Positions 32,185-40,513 of a stretch of 64,000 bases of DNA are shown here, in pieces. Numbering within the stretch: the first letter of the stretch is position 1; each line of letters starts with the position of its first letter. Under the pieces are notes generated by a model. That model made no database searches and had not been told where the DNA came from. It was given only the letters and a program-made list of their open reading frames with translations. A program made the translations under genes and the position numbers. Origin of the DNA: Cyclobacteriaceae bacterium (GTDB taxonomy: Bacteria > Bacteroidota > Bacteroidia > Cytophagales > Cyclobacteriaceae); contig JAHBUD010000002.1 of NCBI GenBank assembly GCA_019638255.1, forward strand, positions 290,092 to 354,091, in the 5' to 3' direction.

Positions 32185-34095
32185 ATGGTAAGAACTTCTT
32201 TGCTCCTGGCCCTTCTGCTCCAACTGCAGGTTGTTGCCTTGAGTCAACAAGTTCATCCATTAGATAGCCTGGAGGCTGCCACAGAAAATACCAACTCCAA
32301 TTCACACAAAGTTGATCTGCTGAACGAATTATCAAATCGTTACCTGGCCTATCAGCCTCAAAAATCAAAACACTATGCCCAGGAAGCCCTCGAACTTGCC
32401 CAAACCATCAACTACAAAAGCGGAGAAATAACTGCACTTAACCGGCTCGGAGAGTACGAATTCAGGCAGGGTAATTATGCCAAAGCCGTTGAGTTTGTAA
32501 CCCATTCACTCAAACTGGCTGAGAAATCAGGGGATCATGCCCAGGTTGCCGCTGCCTATCGGGTTTTGGGCAACATCAACACCTTTGGTTTTAAGCGATT
32601 TGACCAAGCCCTGCAGTACCAACAACGGGCCTATGAGTTTTATAAAAAGTTGAATGACAAAAGAAACATCGCCTCATATTGTGGAAACATAACCTGGATA
32701 TACGGAACCACAGGAAAAAATCTTGAAGAAGGTCATAAATTGGCCGATCTGGGCATTCACTTATCCGACTCGCTGGGCGACTTGCAATTACTGAGTTATA
32801 ATTTTAATTCAAAGGGATTATTGTTTATGAAACAAAATCGATTGGATTCTGCACTGACCTATTTTCTAAACTCTAATCAGGTAGGACAGCAATCGAATGA
32901 TCATGCAGTTATCGCCTACAATAAGAGTTTGATTGGAGAAATCCATCTTCAAAAGAGAGCCTTTCGCGAAGCTATTACCTGGTTCAGTCAGGCGTTGAAT
33001 GAAAGCAAGGAATTGAATTTACGGGAAGTACTCAAAGAATCATACGGAGGACTTGCGAGAGGATATGAGGGTTTAAATGACTACAAAAAGGCTTACGAAT
33101 ATCAGCTTCTGTATGATGATTTAAGCAGCACTATTTTAAACTGGGAGATCACTCAAAAAACTTTGATTACAGAGCTGGAGTTTGCCGAAGAAAAGAGAGA
33201 AGCAAAAATTGCCGAGTTGGAGTTGGCTAATGCCAGGGCCCGGACCGAGAAAATTATTTATACAATTTTATCAGGCGTCATCATAGCCTCACTATTGATA
33301 ATTACACTGTTGGTTATGAAGAATAACCGTCAACGAACCGAAACAAATAGGCTGCTACAAGAAAAAAATAATGAGATAGCACTTCAGAATGAACGTTTAA
33401 CAACAACAAATGCTATTAAGGACAAACTCTTTTCCATCATCAGCCATGATTTACGCACACCGCTGGCCAGTTTAAAAGGACTGCTGGGCATGGCTTTGCG
33501 TAAAGATATTTCAGAAGATGAATTCAAGGACATCATTCCAAAACTTAATAACCTGGTTATCACCACTAATGAAACACTGGAGAATTTGTTTCAATGGTCA
33601 CAATCTCAAATGAATGGCTGGAGTCATCAACCCGTTAAGGTAAATGTTAATGAATTGGCTGACCGCTGTGTTCAACTGTTTATTCAATCGGCTAAAACCA
33701 AGGACATAACCCTGGAAAATAAAATTCATGCCTTGCAACCCGTAATAGCTGATGAAAATCAACTTGAGCTTATCTTAAGAAACTTACTCAACAATGCCAT
33801 CAAATTCACCAATAAAGGCGGAAGCATCAAACTTGAAGCAATTAATAAAAGAGACACATTGGAGATACGCATTTCTGATACAGGTATTGGTATGCCCGAA
33901 GACCAGGTGAAAACACTTTTTAACGAGCAGGAAGTTCAAACAACCCGAGGCACTATTGGAGAGAAAGGCACTGGTCTTGGCCTTAAACTTTGTAAAGAGA
34001 TGGTTGAGCTTAACGGTGGATCAATATTCGTTGAAAGCTCACCTGGTCGAGGAACCACATTTACCGTACAGTTCAAAACCAATTCACCTGGGTAA
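32185..34095 (+). CDS. TPR-containing sensor histidine kinase
   Basis: A 636-residue kinase with a signal peptide (~1-20) and five to six TPR repeats in the periplasmic half (~40-310). A coiled coil (~325-355) is followed by one membrane helix (~357-378), then a second coil. HisKA has FSIISHDLRTPLASLKG with His421, and HATPase_c has RNLLNNAIKFTNKGG, ISDTGIGMPEDQV and GTGLGLKLCKEM. No receiver is fused or adjacent, so its regulator is elsewhere. Bacteroidota often use this architecture to sense envelope proteins or peptides. Confidence 0.92.
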   Translation: MVRTSLLLALLLQLQVVALSQQVHPLDSLEAATENTNSNSHKVDLLNELSNRYLAYQPQKSKHYAQEALELAQTINYKSGEITALNRLGEYEFRQGNYAKAVEFVTHSLKLAEKSGDHAQVAAAYRVLGNINTFGFKRFDQALQYQQRAYEFYKKLNDKRNIASYCGNITWIYGTTGKNLEEGHKLADLGIHLSDSLGDLQLLSYNFNSKGLLFMKQNRLDSALTYFLNSNQVGQQSNDHAVIAYNKSLIGEIHLQKRAFREAITWFSQALNESKELNLREVLKESYGGLARGYEGLNDYKKAYEYQLLYDDLSSTILNWEITQKTLITELEFAEEKREAKIAELELANARARTEKIIYTILSGVIIASLLIITLLVMKNNRQRTETNRLLQEKNNEIALQNERLTTTNAIKDKLFSIISHDLRTPLASLKGLLGMALRKDISEDEFKDIIPKLNNLVITTNETLENLFQWSQSQMNGWSHQPVKVNVNELADRCVQLFIQSAKTKDITLENKIHALQPVIADENQLELILRNLLNNAIKFTNKGGSIKLEAINKRDTLEIRISDTGIGMPEDQVKTLFNEQEVQTTRGTIGEKGTGLGLKLCKEMVELNGGSIFVESSPGRGTTFTVQFKTNSPG

Positions 34096-34097
34096 AC

Positions 34098-34976
34098 TTA
34101 CGCCACACTAAGGCCTTGAATGATTTTATCGGCCCGTTTATAGGCCAGCTTCTTTTTGTAGTCAAACCACTTTTCGTCATTCAGCTTACGCATAATATTA
34201 TCGGTAGTGCGTTGCACGGTGAGATTCCACAAACCCTTTGCTTTCATTGACAATCCGTACGGCAATGTTCTCACAGAAAGGCCAAAACCCCCATCGAGGT
34301 ATTCAATGTGGTGCCAATAACCACTCGGCATAAAAATGGTGTCACCATGTTCAATCACGGTACTCATGCCCTTCACATAATTCAAGCCCGGATATTCAGC
34401 ATAATCAGGGTGATCAACATCAACCGTTGAGTGTACATTGAAGGGTAAACGGTATAGCAACTCAGATTGGTCAGGCGCAAACAAAACCACTCTTTTCCGA
34501 CCGTGAAACTGCGTAAGAAACACATTGCTCATGTCAATGTCCTGGTGCATCCGCACGATGGAGTTTGATGGGCCAAAAAACATGAACGGTATTTTGATGT
34601 AACCCGATGCTATTTTGGGGTATTCAAAATCCTTCAGTAATTCAGGCTTGTGTTTAAATACCGGAAACAGGAACAATCGTAAGTCAGTCGGCTCACGTTC
34701 AATCAGGTTCAGGTACTCATCAAACCGCATAACGGCATTGGGTACCTGTAATGTCTTAGATAAATCTTCCTTACGGTTTCCGTACAGACCAACCTCAATA
34801 TTTCCCATGGATTGTCTGAAAAAATCCATGGTCCATTTGGTATAGGCAGGGTATTGCTTCCATAATCCACGCAAAACCACAGGCTTCTGAGGCTTGTAGT
34901 AAAGCCTTTGAAATTCCTCACGGGTAATGGTTGATCCGTCAACTACAGGAACCGGGGTGCTTGCATCCAATGCCAT
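34098..34976 (-). CDS. JmjC/cupin_8-type Fe(II)/2-oxoglutarate oxygenase-like protein
   Basis: About 292 residues from the ATG at 34976. An upstream in-frame ATG at 35096 would run through the tsf terminator and add 40 residues unlike the family, so I reject it. The metal site is visible as His144-x-Asp146 in VRMHQDIDMS and a later His222/223 in MPSGYWHHIEYL. The fold signature RKRVVLFAPDQSELLY and the N-terminal PVVLRGLWKQYPA fit the FIH-like cupin_8 group. Members hydroxylate protein side chains; the substrate is unknown, though its position directly after a ribosomal operon is suggestive. Confidence 0.84.
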   Translation of the reverse strand: MALDASTPVPVVDGSTITREEFQRLYYKPQKPVVLRGLWKQYPAYTKWTMDFFRQSMGNIEVGLYGNRKEDLSKTLQVPNAVMRFDEYLNLIEREPTDLRLFLFPVFKHKPELLKDFEYPKIASGYIKIPFMFFGPSNSIVRMHQDIDMSNVFLTQFHGRKRVVLFAPDQSELLYRLPFNVHSTVDVDHPDYAEYPGLNYVKGMSTVIEHGDTIFMPSGYWHHIEYLDGGFGLSVRTLPYGLSMKAKGLWNLTVQRTTDNIMRKLNDEKWFDYKKKLAYKRADKIIQGLSVA

Positions 34977-35053
34977 ATTAGAATAAAATTTTCTCAAAGT
35001 AAAGAAGTATTCGGGAGATTTGTATTTCGCTAAAGAGAATTTTCGACAGAATG

Positions 35054-35078
35054 AAAAAGGAGTCTTCCGACTCCCTTT
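35054..35078 (-). terminator. Terminator of the ribosomal-protein/tsf operon
   Basis: GGGAGTC-ggaa-GACTCC on the minus strand, followed by TTTTTC, lies about 30 bp after the tsf stop. The stem core is 6 bp and extends through a one-base bulge with AAAG/CTTT. Confidence 0.78.
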
Positions 35079-35105
35079 ACTCAACTTACTATTCAATATA
35101 AAATA

Positions 35106-35936
35106 TTAACCGATTGAAATGCGTCTGAATTCAGCCACAGTCAACCCCTTGGTAACACTATCAAGGTATTGCGCCACCGTTTTGCTGCTATCCTTTACAA
35201 ACGCCTGGGGCAGCAACGTGTTTTCCTTGAAAAATTTATTCAGTTTACCCTGAGCAATTTTCTCTACCATATTTTCCGGCTTGCCTTCTGCCAGAATTTG
35301 TGCCTTGGCGATTTCAAGTTCTTTCTCGATTACCGTTTTGTCCACAGAAGTCTCATCAACGGCTACCGGGTTCATGGCAGCAATCTGCATCCCTACATCC
35401 TTACCTGCATCGGTTACATCCTTACCGTTCACACCTTTTAAGGATACCAACACACCAAGTTTTGCACCGGCATGAATGTATGGCACTACCGCCTCACCTT
35501 TCATGTGTACAAACTCACTTACTTCAATCTTCTCACCTATCTTTCCTACCAGCTCAACAATTTTATCATTCAGGGTAAGGTCACCGGCTTTCAAGGCCAG
35601 CAATGCATCCCTATCGGCAGGTTTACTGGCGAAAGCTGTATCGGCTAATAGGCGGCCAAGCGCCTGGAATTCTTCATTCTTGGCAACAAAGTCTGTCTCG
35701 CAATTCAAGGCAATCAGAACAGCCTCCTTTTTATCATCGCTTACCTTTACAAATACAGATCCTTCTTTGGCTTCCCTATCGGAACGGGAGGCAGAAACCT
35801 TTTGGCCCTTCTTTCTCAATATCTCTATGGCTTTTTCAAAATCACCGTTGGCTTCGGTAAGGGCTTTTTTACAATCCATCATACCGGCACCAGTCATTTG
35901 CCTGAGTTTGTTTACATCTTGTGCTGAAATTGACAT
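35106..35936 (-). CDS. tsf: Translation elongation factor Ts
   Basis: Guanine-nucleotide exchange factor for EF-Tu, 276 residues. The N-terminal UBA-like domain reads VNKLRQMTGAGMMDCKKAL, the family signature, and ETDFVAKNEEF follows in the core. The coiled-coil and C-terminal EF-Ts domains are present in normal order. It is the last gene of rplM-rpsI-rpsB-tsf, with 131 bp between rpsB and tsf that contain a hairpin plus T-run, so its level may be set by partial termination. Confidence 0.97.
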   Translation of the reverse strand: MSISAQDVNKLRQMTGAGMMDCKKALTEANGDFEKAIEILRKKGQKVSASRSDREAKEGSVFVKVSDDKKEAVLIALNCETDFVAKNEEFQALGRLLADTAFASKPADRDALLALKAGDLTLNDKIVELVGKIGEKIEVSEFVHMKGEAVVPYIHAGAKLGVLVSLKGVNGKDVTDAGKDVGMQIAAMNPVAVDETSVDKTVIEKELEIAKAQILAEGKPENMVEKIAQGKLNKFFKENTLLPQAFVKDSSKTVAQYLDSVTKGLTVAEFRRISIG

Positions 35937-35980
35937 CGCTTTAAATTTTAAATTTTGACTATTACATTCTTTACAGGGCT

Positions 35981-36014
35981 AAAAAAACAAACATCGACTC
36001 TTCGGCCGATGTTT
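35981..36014 (-). terminator. Hairpin with T-run between rpsB and tsf
   Basis: AAACATCG (36014-36007 on the minus strand) pairs with CGATGTTT (35996-35989), loop about 10 nt, followed by GTTTTTTTA. It looks like an intrinsic terminator located inside the operon, and so could attenuate tsf transcription relative to rpsB. Confidence 0.72.
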
Positions 36015-36067
36015 ATCTCTAGATTTATCGTCAATTGACCCGGCAATAGCCGTTCACTGGACAATTC

Positions 36068-36838
36068 TTATTTTGCTTCTTCTACGGCCGCGTCTACTTT
36101 ACGCTTTTCTTCTTCTTCCTTCTTAATTGTAGCCTCTTCCTTATCCTTCTTACGTTCATTCAGCGCTTCTTCAATTATGCTTCCGATATATCCGGTGATC
36201 AAAGAAATAGACTTGAACGCATCGTCATTTGACGGAATAGGGAAATCAACCGTTGAAGGGTCAGAGTTGGTATCGACCATGGCAAACACCGGGATGTTTA
36301 GCTTTTGAGCTTCCTTCACGGCAATGTGCTCACGCTTTACATCAATAATAAACAGTGCTGCAGGCAGTCTGTTCAGATCAACAATACCACCCAGTTGTTT
36401 TTCAAGCTTGGCTTTCTCACGGGTAAGTGTCAAGCGCTCTTTCTTCTGAAGGTTGGCATACGCCTCGTCCTTCATCAGCTTGTCGATCTGCGAAAGCTTT
36501 TTAAGCGACTTGCGGATGGTAGCGAAGTTAGTGAGCATACCGCCCAACCAACGCTCCGTTACATAAGGCATATTCAAGCGCTTAGCTTCTTCGGCAACAA
36601 TATCTTTCGCCTGCTTTTTGGTAGCAACGAACATGATTTTGCGTCCGGAGCGAACGATGTTCTTCATCGCAAAAGCTGCCTCCTCAAGGTTTGCCAATGT
36701 TTTGTGAAGATCAATAATGTGGATACCATTATTCTCCATGAAGATGTACTCGGCCATCTTCGGGTTCCACTTGCGGGTAAGGTGCCCAAAGTGAACACCG
36801 GCATCCAATAAATCCTGATAAGTTAATTTCTTTCCCAT
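36068..36838 (-). CDS. rpsB: 30S ribosomal protein S2
   Basis: A 256-residue S2 protein. It begins MGKKLTYQDLLDAGVHFGHLTRKWNP, the expected N-terminus, and carries RWLGGMLTNFATIRKSL and DTNSDPSTVDFPIPSNDDA. The final ~35 residues form a Lys/Glu-rich tail, usual in Bacteroidota S2. It lies 19 bp after rpsI. Confidence 0.98.
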   Translation of the reverse strand: MGKKLTYQDLLDAGVHFGHLTRKWNPKMAEYIFMENNGIHIIDLHKTLANLEEAAFAMKNIVRSGRKIMFVATKKQAKDIVAEEAKRLNMPYVTERWLGGMLTNFATIRKSLKKLSQIDKLMKDEAYANLQKKERLTLTREKAKLEKQLGGIVDLNRLPAALFIIDVKREHIAVKEAQKLNIPVFAMVDTNSDPSTVDFPIPSNDDAFKSISLITGYIGSIIEEALNERKKDKEEATIKKEEEEKRKVDAAVEEAK

Positions 36839-36857
36839 GTAAAGTTGATGTTTTCGA

Positions 36858-37244
36858 TTAACGTTTGCTGAACTGGAATCTCTTTCTGGCCTTTCTTCTT
36901 CCTGGCTTCTTGCGTTCCACCATGCGTGAGTCGCGGGTAATTAAACCTTCTTTTCTCAGCACTGGCTTGTTCTCCGCATTGGCGGCTACCAAGGCTCTGG
37001 AAATACCCAAACGAACCGCTTCTGCCTGGCCTTTAATGCCACCGCCTTCTACGTTAATGGTTACATCGTACTGATTCTCGGCTTTAAGCGCTACTAAGGG
37101 CTGCTTAACCAATGTCTGGTGAATCTCAGATAGGAAGTATTCCTTGAGATCACGGGCGTTTACCTGAATGTCACCTTTGCCAGGCTTTACATAAACCCTG
37201 GCTACAGAAGTCTTCCTTCTACCCGTTGCGTTGAAAATCTCCAT
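36858..37244 (-). CDS. rpsI: 30S ribosomal protein S9
   Basis: A 128-residue S9 protein with ATGRRKTSVARVYVKPGKG at the N-terminus, GGGIKGQAEAVRLGISRAL in the core and the C-terminal KARKRFQFSKR tail that reaches the P-site tRNA. It starts 3 bp after rplM, the conserved L13-S9 pair. Confidence 0.98.
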   Translation of the reverse strand: MEIFNATGRRKTSVARVYVKPGKGDIQVNARDLKEYFLSEIHQTLVKQPLVALKAENQYDVTINVEGGGIKGQAEAVRLGISRALVAANAENKPVLRKEGLITRDSRMVERKKPGRRKARKRFQFSKR

Positions 37245-37247
37245 GAA

Positions 37248-37691
37248 TTATAGTTTTATTTCTTTTGGTTGCTGTGCAGTGTGTGGATGTTCAGTTCCTG
37301 CATATACATGCAGGCTTCTGAAAAGCTCACGGCCTAACCGGTTTTTAGGCAACATACCTCTTACAGCATGCTCCACTAAACGCTCAGGGTGCTTAGCCCG
37401 GATATTGGCTGGCGTATGTTCACGCTGCCCGCCAGGATAACCTGAGTGCGTGAAAATCAAACGGTCGGTCCACTTTTTACCGGTCATACGTACCTTTTCG
37501 GCATTAACCACGATTACATGGTCGCCACAATCGGCATGTGGGGTATAACTGGTTTTGTGCTTTCCTTTAATGATATGGGCAATCTGGCTAGCCACACGAC
37601 CCAATACCTTGTCCTTAGCATCAACTAAAACCCAGGCCTTCTCAATCGTTGCCTTGTTAGCATGAGCTGTTTTATAACTTTGATGATCCAC
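37248..37691 (-). CDS. rplM: 50S ribosomal protein L13
   Basis: A 147-residue L13 protein. The WVLVDAKDKVLGRVASQIAHIIKGK and VVNAEKVRMTGKKW blocks are diagnostic. A bipartite promoter lies 52-83 bp upstream. It is the first gene of rplM-rpsI-rpsB-tsf. Confidence 0.98.
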   Translation of the reverse strand: MDHQSYKTAHANKATIEKAWVLVDAKDKVLGRVASQIAHIIKGKHKTSYTPHADCGDHVIVVNAEKVRMTGKKWTDRLIFTHSGYPGGQREHTPANIRAKHPERLVEHAVRGMLPKNRLGRELFRSLHVYAGTEHPHTAQQPKEIKL

Positions 37692-37742
37692 TTTATTTGC
37701 TTTTTAACTCAACAAAAAACGTCCTTTCTTCAAAAAGGGACA

Positions 37743-37774
37743 CAAAGGTAAAAGTATGGATTCTTAAAAGCAAA
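37743..37774 (-). promoter_or_regulatory. Bipartite Bacteroidota promoter of the rplM operon
   Basis: On the minus strand, TTTG (37774-37771), exactly 20 bp, then TACCTTTG (37750-37743). Both halves match the consensus for the phylum's primary sigma factor. Transcription should start near 37736, giving a leader of about 45 nt. Confidence 0.78.
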
Positions 37775-37823
37775 CCCATTCCAACATTAGCTAAAATGAA
37801 GGAAAGCTGACCAGCAGGCAACG

Positions 37824-38540
37824 CTATCGGTTAAGCTGAAGCTGCCTTATAAGGGCCTGAAAATCTTTAGGATAAGGAGCCTCCACTGAAACCGGGGCTT
37901 CCTGGAGCGTTTTGAAGGAAAGCGACCGGGCATGCAGGGCCATACGCTTCATTAAAGGCTCTTCTTCGGCAAACTTCTTCAGGTTAAAGCCTCTTTTTAC
38001 ACTGGAAAGAAAGAATGGCTTACCTCCATAAAGGTCATCTCCGGTAATTGGGGAATTTAAGGTGGTAAGGTGTATACGGATTTGATGCATACGCCCCGTA
38101 ATAGGCTTACACTCTAGTAAAGTATGCATGCGATATACCTGCAGTGTAGAGAAGTAGGTTTGTGCCGATTTTCCATCGCGTTTGCTTATCCTCACGGTTC
38201 CATCATCCTGTTTGGCAATAGGAGCATCTACCAGCTCATTCTTGAAATCGTGTATACCGTCAACCACGGCATGATAAAGCTTTTCCACCACCCGCTTTTC
38301 AAACTGAATGCTCATGTGCCTGTAGCTCTCGGGATTTTTGGCAAACAGAATAACCCCTGAAGTATCCTTATCCAGCCGGTGACAAGCTTGCGCTGAAGGA
38401 CAATACTCGCGTGCCACCTTTAATAAATTCAATGTATCGGAACGGTCCTCCAGTGTCGAAATAAAGGGAGGCTTGTTACACGCGATAAAGTCCTCGCTCT
38501 CCCAAATTATCAGTTCTTTAAATGTTACTTTCTGTTTCAA
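37824..38540 (-). CDS. RluA-family pseudouridine synthase
   Basis: A 238-residue RNA-modifying enzyme. The catalytic motif is ACHRLDKDTSGVILFAKN with Asp57 as nucleophile, and the later ITGRMHQIRIHL block is also conserved. There is no N-terminal S4 domain. The exact target (23S rRNA or tRNA uridine) cannot be told from sequence alone. It lies 11 bp downstream of the sensor-kinase gene on the same strand. Confidence 0.92.
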   Translation of the reverse strand: MKQKVTFKELIIWESEDFIACNKPPFISTLEDRSDTLNLLKVAREYCPSAQACHRLDKDTSGVILFAKNPESYRHMSIQFEKRVVEKLYHAVVDGIHDFKNELVDAPIAKQDDGTVRISKRDGKSAQTYFSTLQVYRMHTLLECKPITGRMHQIRIHLTTLNSPITGDDLYGGKPFFLSSVKRGFNLKKFAEEEPLMKRMALHARSLSFKTLQEAPVSVEAPYPKDFQALIRQLQLNR

Positions 38541-38551
38541 CTGCTAACTAG

Positions 38552-39634
38552 TTACAACTTATCGATTGCCGCTTTATGCGGTTCATTGCTTTCTTGTCCA
38601 TCGGACTTAACGCGGGGTAATTTGAAACTAAACGTGGATCCTTTTCCTGCCCGGCTCTCGACTTCAGCTTTAGTATGATGGTTCTCCAAAATATGTTTTA
38701 CTATGGCAAGCCCAAGGCCTGTACCACCCTTTTCCCTGCTCCTGCTCTTATCAACCCTGTAGAAGCGTTCAAATATTCGTGAGACATGCTCTGGCGGGAT
38801 ACCCTCACCAAAATCACGAACGTAGGTCGTCACAAACTTTTTACTTTGTTCAAAACCTACTACCACTTCACCTCCTTCATACGAGTGCTTGATAGCATTT
38901 GAGACAAGATTGGTCATTACCTGAAATATGCGCTGCCAATCGGCATACACAATTACCTTAGTTGGGTTGCTATCAAGGCGAAGCTTGATGTGTCGTTTAT
39001 CAGCCTTTTCTTCAAATTGCTCAAATACTTCCTGGGTCAACAAGTAGAGGTCGATATTTTCAAAATGCATTTTGATTTGCCCTGTCTCAATATGACTCAG
39101 GGTTAGGAGATCCTGAACCAGGGCATCGAGGCCATCAAGACTTTTAGCAGCTTTCTTTAAAAATTTACTACGAACAGACTTATCATCCATGGCTCCATCG
39201 AGCAACGTATGGACAAAGCCCTGGGCTGCGAAAATTGGTGTTTTCAATTCATGTGATACATCGGCAATAAATTCCTTTCGAAAAGCTTCGAGTTTTCTCA
39301 ATTCATCGATCTCTTTTTGCTTCAATTCGGCAAACGAAAAAATTTCCTGATTGATTTTTTCCAACGGATTGAGTACGCCTGATTTTTGTTTACTTAATTT
39401 GTTTAGTTCCTTGACTTTCAACTTTTCCATGAGCCGGTAGATTTTATTGATCTCGCGAAATATCAGAAACTCGAGGACAACAAATATTAATATATAGGAT
39501 ACCGAAAAGCTTATCCCGAATGCTACGAACAGCAATGTTTTGTTGGCGTCTTTAAAAAGCGTAAGAAAAAGTGTGGTGATTACTGCGATGCAGATTGCCA
39601 GTAATAATGCGAGTACGCGTGAACTGTATACCAT
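38552..39634 (-). CDS. PhoR-like sensor histidine kinase
   Basis: A 360-residue kinase with two membrane helices (~6-26 and ~34-56) and almost no periplasmic loop. HisKA reads FIADVSHELKTPIFAAQG with His128, and HATPase_c has TNLVSNAIKHSYEGG, VRDFGEGIP and GGTGLGLAIVKHIL. The ELKTP form of the H-box is typical of PhoR-type kinases. The partner response regulator lies 89 bp upstream on the same strand. The signal is unknown; phosphate or envelope stress are family possibilities. Confidence 0.9.
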   Translation of the reverse strand: MVYSSRVLALLLAICIAVITTLFLTLFKDANKTLLFVAFGISFSVSYILIFVVLEFLIFREINKIYRLMEKLKVKELNKLSKQKSGVLNPLEKINQEIFSFAELKQKEIDELRKLEAFRKEFIADVSHELKTPIFAAQGFVHTLLDGAMDDKSVRSKFLKKAAKSLDGLDALVQDLLTLSHIETGQIKMHFENIDLYLLTQEVFEQFEEKADKRHIKLRLDSNPTKVIVYADWQRIFQVMTNLVSNAIKHSYEGGEVVVGFEQSKKFVTTYVRDFGEGIPPEHVSRIFERFYRVDKSRSREKGGTGLGLAIVKHILENHHTKAEVESRAGKGSTFSFKLPRVKSDGQESNEPHKAAIDKL

Positions 39635-39723
39635 GCTTGCGTTTCCGACCTAAAATTCACGATTCAACAGGTAATATCAAAGTAATACGGAAACGCGAGC
39701 GATTAAAATGATGGAGGGTTGTA

Positions 39724-40413
39724 TCAGTTCAGGCTGAACTTATAGCCCACTCCCTTAACCGTAGTAATGTAGTCTTCACCAATTTTTTCACGTACTTTTC
39801 GAATGTGCACATCAACCGTACGAGCCAGTACATAAACATCGGACCCCCAAATATTCTGTAGAAGATCTTCGCGGCTGAAAACCTTATTGGGATTACGGGC
39901 CAGAAAGTAGAGTAATTCAAATTCCTTCTTTGGCAGATTGACCTCACGCCCATCAATCTTGATCGTGTAGCTTGTACGATCGATGGTAAGGTCGCCAATG
40001 GAAATGGAACTTGATGGGCTTGTCTTCTTAACTTCTCTCCTGAACAATGCACCAATGCGGCTCACCAGTGCCCGGGGTTTTATTGGCTTGGTTATATAGT
40101 CATCCGCCCCAACATCAAATGCGGCAACCTCAGAGTATTCTTCAGAACGTGCTGTGAGAAACACGATGAATGTTTTTTGCAATTCGGGGATTTCGCGCAA
40201 TAACCGGCAGGTTTCAACACCATCCATCTTGGGCATCATGATGTCAAGCAGTACCAGGTCGGGATGAAATTTCTTGGCGATCTCTACCGCTCTGGCACCA
40301 TCGCCAGCGGTTTTCACCTCATACCCGTCTTTTTCGAGGTTATATTTGAGGAGTTCCTGTATTGGCTCCTCATCATCTACAACCAGCACCTTGTGTACGG
40401 GCTTGTTTCCCAT
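39724..40413 (-). CDS. OmpR/PhoB-family response regulator
   Basis: A 229-residue regulator. The receiver has acidic residues DDE near the N-terminus, phospho-acceptor Asp57 in LVLLDIMMPKMDG, and the conserved Lys in DDYITKPIKPR. The C-terminal winged helix shows LPKKEFELLYFLARNPNKVFSREDLLQNIWG and RTVDVHIRKVREKIG. It precedes the kinase gene on the same strand, forming a two-component pair. Confidence 0.95.
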   Translation of the reverse strand: MGNKPVHKVLVVDDEEPIQELLKYNLEKDGYEVKTAGDGARAVEIAKKFHPDLVLLDIMMPKMDGVETCRLLREIPELQKTFIVFLTARSEEYSEVAAFDVGADDYITKPIKPRALVSRIGALFRREVKKTSPSSSISIGDLTIDRTSYTIKIDGREVNLPKKEFELLYFLARNPNKVFSREDLLQNIWGSDVYVLARTVDVHIRKVREKIGEDYITTVKGVGYKFSLN

Positions 40414-40432
40414 AGGTTAACACGATTTTATT

Positions 40433-40440
40433 CAAAAATA
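40433..40440 (-). promoter_or_regulatory. -7 box TATTTTTG of the two-component operon
   Basis: A TAnnTTTG match on the minus strand, with TTTT 19 bp further upstream in the -33 position. It lies 20 bp before the response-regulator ATG. Confidence 0.58.
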
Positions 40441-40513
40441 GGCAGAAAACAGGGGTTAAAAAACCGCTCATTTATTCTTAACAATTCCTTAATGGCTATT
40501 AATTCTACTGAGC

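Noticed and set aside
34977..35096. N-terminal extension of the JmjC-like gene to an ATG at 35096
   Set aside because: It overlaps the tsf terminator and the extra residues do not resemble the family.
36305..36811. 168-codon plus-strand frame inside rpsB
   Set aside because: Antisense shadow of a ribosomal protein gene; no domain recognised.
37721..37741. Attenuator hairpin in the rplM leader (GTCC...GGAC plus T-run)
   Set aside because: The predicted transcription start near 37736 lies inside the upstream arm, so the complete hairpin would not be transcribed.
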